DNA of 8,774 nucleotides from JACQHM01 sp964535215. Its GTDB lineage: Bacteria > Methylomirabilota > Methylomirabilia > Methylomirabilales > JACQHM01. Below the pieces are notes generated by a model. That model was not told the origin of the DNA, made no database searches, and worked only from the letters and a program-made list of their open reading frames with translations. A program made the translations under genes and the position numbers. Below are positions 1 to 6,577 of this stretch, in pieces. Positions within the stretch are counted from its first letter, which is position 1. Every line of letters begins with the position of its first letter. The DNA lies in NCBI GenBank assembly GCA_964535215.1, contig CAZHST010000086.1:1-8774 (forward strand). The letters are read 5' to 3'.

Positions 1-888
1 GTCGCCGTGGCAGGAAAGGCAGAGGGCGGGGACTTCAGCCGTGGTGGCAAAGGGGGTGGCGGATGTGGGATCCACGTGACAGGTGTTGCAGCCCATCTGG
101 GTCATGGGGAGATGGGGAGCCTCCCGGATGAGCTTGGCCTCTCTTGAGGCGTGGGGGGTGTGGCAACTGGTGCAGGTCGTCTCCTGCATCGGATAGCCCC
201 CATGGGCTTTGAGGAGCTTCGGCTCCTGGACCTTGTGGCAGTCCTGGCAGAGGGCCTTCACCGGTTTGACGAGAGAATCGGGCTCGGGGGAGGCGTGGGG
301 ATCGTGGCAGGTCCGGCAACTTTTTACCACCGGACTATGGGTAACCTCCTTGGCGAAACGCTCTTGCTGATGGCAGGAGAAGCAGAGAGCGTTCCCCGCC
401 TTTCTCAGCAACCCCTTCTCCCCTGCGGCATGGGGGTTATGGCAACTGATGCAGCTTACCCTCTTCTTCGGGTCGTCTTTGATGGCGGTGTGGGGGTTCA
501 GGGCCTCGAAGCTCTGTTTTTCCTTCGCATGGCAGGTGTAGCACAGCTCCGAGCCTTCCTTCGTAAGGATCACAGCCCCCACCAGGCCGTGCCGCTGGTG
601 GCAGGTTTCACACCTCCCTTCCCTCACCGGGGCATGGACCACCTTCTCCACGAGAAAGGCCGCCTTTTCCTTCGCATGACAGTCCACGCAGGCCTTGGGA
701 GCAAAGCGGGCGGGCCGCTCCGCCCTTGGGGGGGCACAGGAGGCCAGCAGCAAAAGCAGAGCAAATAGCGCGTAGCTCGTAGCCCTTGGTTCTGAAATGC
801 TTTGCCTACTACGGGCCACGAGCCAAGAGCCACGGGCCAAGAGCCACGGGCCGTTTTCTGTGCCACGGGCTACATGCCATCTGGTCAC
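1..888 (-). CDS. Multihaem c-type cytochrome lipoprotein, at least 10 haems (3' end outside window)
   Basis: This is a predicted outer- or inner-membrane-anchored periplasmic electron carrier. The frame is open from 888 to the left edge (296 codons, no stop), so the C-terminus is missing. Ten CXXCH haem-binding motifs have their first Cys at about residues 67, 93, 116, 146, 169, 191, 214, 239, 267 and 290: CVDCH, CETCH, CYTCH, CISCH, CFSCH, CRTCH, CQDCH, CTSCH, CNTCH, CLSCH. Several continue as CHxPHA, typical of the paired-CXXCH (DmsE/MtrA-like) families, and at least nine further His residues could serve as distal haem ligands. A hydrophobic stretch ends in a lipobox LASC with Cys51. The chosen GTG start at 888 forms a GTGA 4-nt overlap with the stop of the parvulin gene. 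It gives an unusually long leader, because residues 5-40 are encoded by heptamer repeats; GTG at 819 or TTG at 840 are alternative starts. The haem count and class are clear from sequence. Its role as part of a conduit with the barrel gene is inference. Confidence 0.93.
   Translation of the reverse strand, partial: MTRWHVARGTENGPWLLARGSWLVARSRQSISEPRATSYALFALLLLLASCAPPRAERPARFAPKACVDCHAKEKAAFLVEKVVHAPVREGRCETCHQRHGLVGAVILTKEGSELCYTCHAKEKQSFEALNPHTAIKDDPKKRVSCISCHNPHAAGEKGLLRKAGNALCFSCHQQERFAKEVTHSPVVKSCRTCHDPHASPEPDSLVKPVKALCQDCHKVQEPKLLKAHGGYPMQETTCTSCHTPHASREAKLIREAPHLPMTQMGCNTCHVDPTSATPFATTAEVPALCLSCHGD
765..880. repeat. Heptanucleotide repeat cluster at the cytochrome gene start
   Basis: On the + strand, three 7-bp units run 765-785 (ATAGCGC, GTAGCTC, GTAGCCC) with a decayed fourth at 786-792. 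After a non-repeat spacer, units of opposite orientation run 814-855 (GGCCACG, AGCCAAG, AGCCACG, GGCCAAG, AGCCACG, GGCCGTT), then 861-874 (TGCCACG, GGCTACA). The two orientations can pair: 773-785 with 813-825 gives a 13-bp stem if G-U pairs are allowed. The cluster lies inside the N-terminal leader of the cytochrome gene, just after the parvulin gene's stop. Confidence 0.9.
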
Positions 889-2627
889 GGCTTTTTCTCT
901 TCTTCTCCAGTGGTGGCCTTTTGTCGGAGGGTCTCCTCGTAGGCGGCGATGGCGCGACGGATGGCCTCGTCGTCAATCTGAATCACCGAGGCCTCCCGAA
1001 GCTTCATCACCCACCGTTTCAGAGTCTCCTGGGACTTCTGCCGAAGGGCCTTCTGCCGGGCCTGCTCCCTGACTTCACTCAAAGGCTTTAGCTGAGCCTC
1101 CTTCCTTTCCTCCACTCGGATGACAGAATAGCCGGCCCGGGTCCTGACCATCCCCACCCCCCCTTCTTTCAGGGAGAAGGCCACCTTTTCAAGCTCGGGC
1201 ATAAGCTGCCCTTTTCTGATCCAGCCTATCTCGCCACCCGCCCCGGCTGAGGCCTGATCTTTGGAAACCTTCCGGGCGAGGGAAGCAAAATCCTTGCCAA
1301 CTTGAAGCTCGCTCATGACCGCCCTGGCTTCCTCCTCCGTTTCAACCAGGATGATCCGCATCCTGACCGCCTCCGGTTCGGTGAACTCCTCCGGATGGGC
1401 CTGATAATACCCTTCCATCTCCTGATCGCTGACCTGGAGGTCTGCAAGGATCACCCGGCTTAGGAGCTGATCCACGGCCAGATTGGCCCTGAGCTGTTCC
1501 AGCTCCCTGACAATCTCGGGCCGCTCGCCATAGCCCCGGGCCAGGGCCTCCTTCCTGAGGAGGATCCTGAACAGGTCCTCCTCCAGGAGCCACCGCAGCT
1601 CTTTTAAGGCTTTAGCCGGGGGAAGCTTTTGGGCGGCCTCCAGGTTCACCCGGGGGAGGAACCGGTTCAGGGAGATCCGCTCGCCTCCCGCCTCGGCCAC
1701 TACCATCGTTCCGGGCAATTCCTCTCCCCTACGGGCCCTAAGAATTTCCAGGAGGGCCTTCTCATGGATCACCCCGTTCCAGCGGGCCATGAGGTGGCGG
1801 AAGAGGGCCTCCGAACGCCGCCTGGTCTCCCGCTGGGTGAGGATAGCCTTGAGAGAGGACCTGCTCTCTTCCAGCGTGGGCCGCTCGACGGTGACCCTCT
1901 CCACGACGTAGAGGAGGTTCCAGCCCTCCTCGGTCTGGAAGGGCTCGCTGACCTGACCCTTCTCTAAGGACCAGAGCCTCGCTTCCAGCACGGGATCGAG
2001 CTTCCCCCACTGGACGATTCCTATGTCCCCTCCACGGTTGGCCGTCGGGGCCAAAGAGACCTGGCGGGCGACCTCGCCAAACGCCTCCCCCGCCTTGATC
2101 CGGTCCAGAGCCCTCTCCGCCTCCTCCCGGCTTTCAACCAGGATATGCCTGACCTGGAACCGATCCTTCAGACGCTCGTAGGCGGCCAGGACCGCCTCCT
2201 CAGGGATGACCACCTTCCTTTGAACCTCATCGCGGTAAAACTCCTCCGCCGCCCGTTTCCCCCTCCGCTCCTCCAGCACCTCCTGGATCTCGGGATCCTG
2301 ATCCAGGCCGATCCGCCTCGCCTCCTGGAGGAGAAGCCGCTTGTCAATGACCTTTTCCAGGAACTGTCGGACTGCCCCCTTCCCTGCCAGGAAAATTCCA
2401 TGGCCCCTGTGGCTTTGGGTGAAGGCCTCCTCCAGATCCTGCCCGGTAATGGCCTCCCCGTTGACCCGGGCAAGGACCATCTCTTGGGAACGGGGTTGCA
2501 ATCCGGCACACCCTGCCAGCAAGATAGCTAATAGCCCATAGCACGTAGCACGAAAAACAGCATGTAGCATGTAGCTCATGGCTTGTAGACAGTACGTCAT
2601 GCTTGCTTTCCACGTGCTACGTGCCAT
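885..2627 (-). CDS. Lipoprotein with two tandem SurA-like/parvulin (PpiC) units
   Basis: This is a 580-residue predicted periplasmic peptidyl-prolyl isomerase/chaperone. A lipobox LAGC (residues 37-40) predicts anchoring at Cys40. Two similar units follow. Unit 1 has a helical SurA-N-like part (about 49-155) and a parvulin domain (about 158-245) with the family motif VRHILV, His161, and a GGDIGIVQWGKL segment. Unit 2 repeats this order (about 308-415 and 420-507), with MRIILV in place of VRHILV, so the expected His is Ile425, and GGEIGWIRKGQL. The second domain may therefore bind rather than catalyse. A charged helical tail ends in EEEKKP. The ATG shares one base with the stop of the preceding gene (TGATG) and GGAG lies 8 nt upstream, supporting this start. 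The leader is long because codons 1-36 contain heptamer repeats; in-frame ATGs at 2600, 2579 and 2570 are weaker alternatives. Proteins of this class fold outer-membrane barrels or exported partners, so the barrel and cytochrome of the same operon are likely clients (inference). Confidence 0.93.
   Translation of the reverse strand: MARSTWKASMTYCLQAMSYMLHAVFRATCYGLLAILLAGCAGLQPRSQEMVLARVNGEAITGQDLEEAFTQSHRGHGIFLAGKGAVRQFLEKVIDKRLLLQEARRIGLDQDPEIQEVLEERRGKRAAEEFYRDEVQRKVVIPEEAVLAAYERLKDRFQVRHILVESREEAERALDRIKAGEAFGEVARQVSLAPTANRGGDIGIVQWGKLDPVLEARLWSLEKGQVSEPFQTEEGWNLLYVVERVTVERPTLEESRSSLKAILTQRETRRRSEALFRHLMARWNGVIHEKALLEILRARRGEELPGTMVVAEAGGERISLNRFLPRVNLEAAQKLPPAKALKELRWLLEEDLFRILLRKEALARGYGERPEIVRELEQLRANLAVDQLLSRVILADLQVSDQEMEGYYQAHPEEFTEPEAVRMRIILVETEEEARAVMSELQVGKDFASLARKVSKDQASAGAGGEIGWIRKGQLMPELEKVAFSLKEGGVGMVRTRAGYSVIRVEERKEAQLKPLSEVREQARQKALRQKSQETLKRWVMKLREASVIQIDDEAIRRAIAAYEETLRQKATTGEEEKKP
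2524..2627. repeat. Heptanucleotide repeat cluster at the parvulin gene start
   Basis: On the + strand, ATAGCTA, ATAGCCC, ATAGCAC and GTAGCAC run 2524-2551, followed after a short break by GTAGCAT, GTAGCTC, ATGGCTT and GTAGACA (2564-2591). Two units of opposite orientation, GTGCTAC and GTGCCAT, run 2614-2627; the last contains the complement of the parvulin start codon. The arrangement (long array, spacer, short inverted array beside the start) matches the 765-880 cluster. Confidence 0.9.
2538..2627 (-). promoter_or_regulatory. Possible translational-control hairpin covering a start codon
   Basis: The segments 2541-2552 (GCACGTAGCACG) and 2613-2624 (CGTGCTACGTGC) are perfect inverse complements. 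In the mRNA of the parvulin gene the pairing extends to 15 bp (2613-2627 with 2538-2552, one G-U pair) with a loop of 60 nt. The stem contains the AUG at 2627-2625 and the next four codons. Such a structure could limit initiation unless ribosomes arriving from the upstream gene (TGATG overlap) open it. Pairing is visible in sequence; regulation is inference. Confidence 0.4.
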
Positions 2628-3712
2628 CAGAGGGACTCCAGCATCTCCCCGACAACCTTCAAAGCCAGGGGAACCATGGAGCGGATCCTGCCAAACTCGA
2701 GGACGATCTGGTAATCCTCGCCTTTTCTGGCATGGGCGGCGAACCAGAGGATCCGGCCCGTCTCGGCATGGAGCATCCTCGCATCCAGGGCCACCTCGGG
2801 GGAGGTGGTTGCCCCCCGCTTCAGGCCCTCATTGTAGGTGTAAACGGTCCCCAGGATGACGGCATCGAGGCCGACCCGCTCCCTCAAACCTTTAAGGGTC
2901 TCAAAGTCAATGGCCCCGTAAGGGGCTGACCCCAGAGCAATGAGGGCCTCATGCACCTCCCCTGGCTCGAGGACCTGGAAGCGACCATGCTGGAAGAGGG
3001 CCGTGGTGAAGAGATCGGTCAGGATCCGACCGGCCCCCCTCCGCTCCGAGGCGTTCTCGAAGGGGAGGACGGCGACCCGCTTTGGTGGGTCCGAGTTAAG
3101 GATGGGGCTGCGGTACCCGGCCTTGAAGCCGAAGAACCGACGGAGGGGAGAGCTGGTCCCCTCTCTGACCCTGAAGCGGCCCCCGGCGGGCGGGAGGGTT
3201 CTGAGGAGAAGCTTGACCGCTTCCCGGCCGAGCTGCTCCCCCGACCTTATCGTCCCCAGACCGAGGATCGTCGTAAAATCATCTCCGGTGAGCCCGGCGC
3301 TCTCGGCCCACAGGATGGTCCCGTCCTCTGTTGAGAGGATCCGGGAGGAGAGCCCCCACTGGGGATTTTCCTCCGAATCGTGAAAGAGGTCCACGGACCC
3401 CACCATGGCCAGCTCAACCTTAAACTCCTGCCGGAGGGCCTGAAGCTGCCTTCGGCTGAGCATCCCCGTGTTCCGGATCCGGTGGCGGGAGAGGAACGGC
3501 TCAAGCCTTTCCGGGCCCACAATCTGATACCCTCTCTCCTCGAGGCCATGCTCAATCACAGGCATGATGACCTTCTGGCCCCTGATGCTCCCGCTGACGT
3601 TTTCAAAAGGGAGGAGCGCAAGCTTCACCGGCTCCTGGGCTCTTGCGAGGGGCCCAGCGCCCAGAACCACGAGGGCGATGATCATCCAGCGGACGAAAGC
3701 TGCTGGTGGCAT
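2627..3712 (-). CDS. Secreted protein with two tandem CsgG/LpoB-like domains
   Basis: This is a 361-residue exported protein. The N-terminus has a hydrophobic core followed by PLARA-QEP, a type I signal peptide probably cleaved after residue 25, with no lipobox. Two copies of one alpha/beta domain follow, about residues 28-172 and 209-360. Matching landmarks are LALLPFEN (31-38) with VAVLPFEN (213-220), MVGSV (103-107) with ILGTV (286-290), DGTILW (130-135) with TGRILW (318-323), and GTIRSG (153-158) with GRIRSM (341-346). This pattern is shared by CsgG (curli pore), GNA1162, LpoB (activator of a penicillin-binding protein) and the TolB N-terminal fold, and I cannot choose between them by eye. 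It sits between the single-domain relative and the parvulin gene. The stop shares one base with the next start. The start codon lies inside a heptamer repeat and has no clear Shine-Dalgarno sequence, so the exact start is less certain; M10 (3685) is an alternative. The role is unknown: envelope pore, cell-wall regulator or complex scaffold. Confidence 0.85.
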   Translation of the reverse strand: MPPAAFVRWMIIALVVLGAGPLARAQEPVKLALLPFENVSGSIRGQKVIMPVIEHGLEERGYQIVGPERLEPFLSRHRIRNTGMLSRRQLQALRQEFKVELAMVGSVDLFHDSEENPQWGLSSRILSTEDGTILWAESAGLTGDDFTTILGLGTIRSGEQLGREAVKLLLRTLPPAGGRFRVREGTSSPLRRFFGFKAGYRSPILNSDPPKRVAVLPFENASERRGAGRILTDLFTTALFQHGRFQVLEPGEVHEALIALGSAPYGAIDFETLKGLRERVGLDAVILGTVYTYNEGLKRGATTSPEVALDARMLHAETGRILWFAAHARKGEDYQIVLEFGRIRSMVPLALKVVGEMLESL

Positions 3713-3731
3713 AGCATATAGCTTATACGAG
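3711..3731. repeat. Short heptamer repeat at the start of the two-domain CsgG-like gene
   Basis: ATAGCAT (3711-3717) and ATAGCTT (3718-3724) are two units of the same heptamer family on the + strand, with a weaker third, ATACGAG (3725-3731). They fill most of the 24-nt gap before the gene and include part of its start codon (3710-3712), in the place where a Shine-Dalgarno sequence would be expected. Confidence 0.6.
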
Positions 3732-3736
3732 CAGTC

Positions 3737-4330
3737 TTACCGAAAGAGGGTGGCGACGGTGGCCCGGACCGTCTTCTGAACAACCTCGCTCATGGTCCCG
3801 CCCCCGAGACCAAACAGCCGGCCGACCACGCCCACCCCGCCCCCCGTGCGGCTGGCGGACCAGATAATGGTGCCTGTGGCCGCATCAATGGCCCGTAAGG
3901 TAATGGTCACCTCGGGGAAGAAGACCCCGCCCACGTTGAGCTGCTCGTAGTGATCCACCGAGCCGACGATGAAGGCCTGTACGCCGAGGCTGCTCCCCAG
4001 CTTCTTGAACTCCTCGGCCGACATGCTGGAGGGGGCCTGGATCCCCTGCTGGGCCAGGGCACGGTTGACTTGGCCCGGTTCGATCACATCCACAACCCCC
4101 GCGGCCAGGATCTCCGAAACCACCACCTTTCGCACCTTTTCCCCGGCCAGGGTGTCCTGGGTGAGGTTCTCCAGGGGGAGGACGGCAACCTTCTTGATCA
4201 GGCTGAAGTCATACGTCGGGTGGACGTAATAGGCGGATGTCCTCGCGCAGGCCGAGAGGGCCGCCAGCAAAAACAGGACAAGGAGCCCTCCCCGGAGCCT
4301 GCAACCCGTTCTTCTCCCGGCGATCTCCAT
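3737..4330 (-). CDS. CsgG/GNA1162/LpoB-like lipoprotein
   Basis: This is a predicted lipoprotein of 197 residues. A basic n-region and hydrophobic stretch lead to a lipobox LSAC with Cys28. The mature protein holds one CsgG/LpoB-type domain: VAVLPLEN (48-55), an IEPGQVNRAL helix (83-92), a FIVGSVDHYEQL segment (120-131) and ATGTIIWSAS (151-160). It is followed by a glycine-rich loop (about 163-180) and a C-terminal amphipathic helix. It is the third copy of this domain in the cluster. I chose the ATG at 4330, which lies 13 nt after the barrel gene's stop. The longer form from 4390 would overlap the barrel gene by 47 nt and place about 20 extra residues before the signal peptide. The gene ends 24 nt before the two-domain relative and in the same reading frame as it. 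CsgG relatives form oligomeric outer-membrane pores and LpoB relatives activate peptidoglycan synthases; which applies here is open. Confidence 0.85.
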   Translation of the reverse strand: MEIAGRRTGCRLRGGLLVLFLLAALSACARTSAYYVHPTYDFSLIKKVAVLPLENLTQDTLAGEKVRKVVVSEILAAGVVDVIEPGQVNRALAQQGIQAPSSMSAEEFKKLGSSLGVQAFIVGSVDHYEQLNVGGVFFPEVTITLRAIDAATGTIIWSASRTGGGVGVVGRLFGLGGGTMSEVVQKTVRATVATLFR

Positions 4331-4343
4331 GGCGACGGCTTGC

Positions 4344-6515
4344 CTAAAACCGGAACCCCAGGGAACCAAAAAAGGAGTGCACCGTATCACCGGTGAACCC
4401 CCGGAAAAAGGTGTAGTTCGCGCTCAAGTCCAGGTAACGACTGATATTCCAGCGTCCGTTCAAGGCGATGGCATCCGATCCGCCGGTGACACCCCTGGCC
4501 TGCTGGTCTGTCCGTCGGTAGTTAACGAAAAACGAAGTCTTGAAGGTCGGGACCCAGTCCACCCTGTAGTCCTGGGAGAGGCTGGTCCCGGCGGCTGTGT
4601 TCGAGATGTCGAAGCGGCTGTTCACGTTGAGCTGCCTGGAGAGGGTATAGGTGAAGGCCGCTGAGCCTGTATGAGAAGTCGTTGTGGTGGTGAGGCCAGG
4701 CCCCTCCGTCCTCGTCCCCTGGAAGGTATATCCTAGGATGGTGCTGAGCCTTGAGGTGAGGATGGCGTTCAGGTTCAGCGCCAGGGTCTGCCCCAGGGAC
4801 TCCTGACCGGTGGTGAAATCCCGGGTCTTCGAAAGGGAAAGGGTGGGATTCACGTTCAGGTTGCGGTAAAGCTTTGCCGCGATGTTCAGGCTGGCTGCTC
4901 CGCTCCGGTTCTGGAGCTCCCCTTCCGATCGGTTCTCGCTCAGGGCGAGGCTTAACGCGCTGGTCAGGGTGGGCAGGGGGCTTGAGCTAAAGGTCAGGCT
5001 GTAGGTGTCAGCCGTGGTGTCCGCAACGCCCGGTTGGTTCGAGTCGGTGAAGCTGTGCTGGTACGTGAGGGTTGTCGTCAGGAGCCGGTGGGGGATCACG
5101 ACGAGACCTGCCGTCTGAACACCACTCGTCGTCCGGCGTGAGTCCGGCTCCTGGACCACGTCCGTCAGGGTCAGGTTGAAGGAGGCCGTCGCCATCTTTA
5201 TAGGCCTGAAGGTCAAGCCGGTCCCCAGGGTGTGGAGCAGGCTGCTTGTCACCCGCTCGGTCCCGGCGGCGACCACCTCCGAGTCCAGAGCCATGATCCC
5301 GGTGGCCTTGACCAGGGCACCGAAGTCATTCCGACTCACGAAGACCTTGAAGAAGCGGGCCGTGGTGGGAGGGAAGATCAGGCTGAACCGGCTCTCCAGC
5401 GGGTCGAAGCGCTGAGAGACACCGCTCACCTCGGTCCAGAGGGTGAGGGTTGGATCATCGCTCGAAAGGACCCGGAAGTTGAGGAAGACCTGGAGGTCCC
5501 TGGGAAGGCTGAAGGGAGGCTCGGGGGCCAGGGAGATCCGGATTTCCCCCACCGGCTCCCGGACGGCGAGCTCGAACCCCACCGACACGAAGAGCTCAAG
5601 CGGGATGCTGGCCGTGCCGGTGAGGAGGGCAGGCTCCTCCGTCAAGGGGACATCGGCGGAGTTCTCCGGGGTTGGATCGGGACCGGCCTTTAACCCCCTC
5701 TTGAGTCCCCGCTCCCGCGCCACAAGGCTGGGGATGAAGAACGCCTCGCGGGTCCGGGTGTAGTTCACCGAGTAGTTCCCCAGAAGGGTCAGCCGCTCTT
5801 GGAAAAAGGCCTGGGCGTACCCCAGGCTCCCTAAATGGTTCATCTGATCCCGGGTACGACGGGCCACATGGTCCTCGCTGATCTGATCGGAGAAGGTGTA
5901 GGAGAGGTTAAGGCCTTTGAAGGCATACCGGGTTGAGACCTGGTACCTGGTCTCCTCGCTGTCCCGGGTCCTGGGCTCCCGGTCATCCACCGAGGTCGTT
6001 CGGTCCACCAGGATGGAGAGGGGAGGGAGCCCCTCCTGGGTCAGGAAGAGCCTGGCAAAAAGATGCCGGTCGCTGAGCCTCACCCTCTCGACCCGGTTTC
6101 CGTCGGTGACCAGTTCACGTAGCCGGAGCCCCGTGGTCAATGAATAGCCAGGAGCCGCCAGGCTCACATCGAAGGACGGCTCGAGCAGCATAGAGGAGGT
6201 CTCTGTGACAGAAGGCTCCACCGTGGTTCGGCTCTCGATCTCCTCACCCCGCAGACTGATCCGATAGCTGAGGTACGGCGTCACCACCTTCCGCCAGTTC
6301 AGGTCCAGGGTCTGTCTGTAGCCTTCGAACTCAGTGACGGCCCTCCCGACCTCGCTTTTCGTCAGGGTGAATGAGGAGGTCAGCAACCCATGGAGTTCCT
6401 GAGGTTCCGCTCTCGTCACGGGGATGAAGGCCAGGAGGAAGGAGAACCCCATGGTTCCCCATCTCCGAGTAACCTGCCGGAGGCCCGTTCGAATAGGTCC
6501 ATGTCCTCGTTCCAT
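4344..6515 (-). CDS. Large predicted outer-membrane beta-barrel with an internal soluble domain
   Basis: This is a 723-residue predicted outer-membrane protein. A basic n-region, hydrophobic core and AFIPVTRA end near residue 36 suggest a type I signal peptide. Residues about 45-260 and 430-723 are rich in short alternating polar/hydrophobic strands separated by Ser/Thr/Asp/Asn-rich turns. The chain ends in FGSLGFRF with a terminal Phe, the usual signal for barrel insertion by BAM. Between the two strand-rich parts lies a different region (about 262-420), Pro-rich and then beta-sandwich-like, including WTEVSGV and ARFFKVFVSRND. It faintly recalls F5/8 (discoidin) type domains. There is no Cys, so the CXXC of Shewanella-type MtrB is absent. 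The size and the neighbouring multihaem lipoprotein suggest the barrel half of a porin-cytochrome conduit (inference). An ATG at 6452 has a better-spaced GGAG but gives a signal peptide lacking basic residues, so I kept 6515. The 62 nt before it show no clear terminator or sigma-54 promoter. Confidence 0.85.
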   Translation of the reverse strand: MERGHGPIRTGLRQVTRRWGTMGFSFLLAFIPVTRAEPQELHGLLTSSFTLTKSEVGRAVTEFEGYRQTLDLNWRKVVTPYLSYRISLRGEEIESRTTVEPSVTETSSMLLEPSFDVSLAAPGYSLTTGLRLRELVTDGNRVERVRLSDRHLFARLFLTQEGLPPLSILVDRTTSVDDREPRTRDSEETRYQVSTRYAFKGLNLSYTFSDQISEDHVARRTRDQMNHLGSLGYAQAFFQERLTLLGNYSVNYTRTREAFFIPSLVARERGLKRGLKAGPDPTPENSADVPLTEEPALLTGTASIPLELFVSVGFELAVREPVGEIRISLAPEPPFSLPRDLQVFLNFRVLSSDDPTLTLWTEVSGVSQRFDPLESRFSLIFPPTTARFFKVFVSRNDFGALVKATGIMALDSEVVAAGTERVTSSLLHTLGTGLTFRPIKMATASFNLTLTDVVQEPDSRRTTSGVQTAGLVVIPHRLLTTTLTYQHSFTDSNQPGVADTTADTYSLTFSSSPLPTLTSALSLALSENRSEGELQNRSGAASLNIAAKLYRNLNVNPTLSLSKTRDFTTGQESLGQTLALNLNAILTSRLSTILGYTFQGTRTEGPGLTTTTTSHTGSAAFTYTLSRQLNVNSRFDISNTAAGTSLSQDYRVDWVPTFKTSFFVNYRRTDQQARGVTGGSDAIALNGRWNISRYLDLSANYTFFRGFTGDTVHSFFGSLGFRF

Positions 6516-6577
6516 ACGCCCCTGCCCTCTCCAGGAGCTGCGGGCCTCTCGGTGGTCACGGGGAGGGGATGAAGCCT

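Noticed and set aside
151..768. Plus-strand open frame of 205 codons opposite the cytochrome gene
   Set aside because: It is the antisense of a frame with ten CXXCH motifs; its protein shows no motif and simply mirrors the Cys/His codons.
765..880. CRISPR array or transcription terminator at the repeat cluster
   Set aside because: Units are only 7 bp without spacers, so it is not CRISPR. No T-run follows a hairpin in the transcribed direction, and the reading frame continues through it.
4331..4390. Upstream start (4390) for the single-domain CsgG-like lipoprotein
   Set aside because: It would overlap the barrel gene by 47 nt and put about 20 atypical residues before a complete lipoprotein signal peptide; 4330 is more likely.
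4344..6515. Direct orthologue of Shewanella MtrB
   Set aside because: The protein has no Cys and so lacks the N-terminal CXXC, and it carries an internal domain. Only a general similarity of size and context remains.
6516..6577. Sigma-54 promoter between the response regulator and the barrel gene
   Set aside because: No TGGCAC-N5-TTGC-like pair is present in the 62-nt gap; the operon promoter is probably beyond the right edge.
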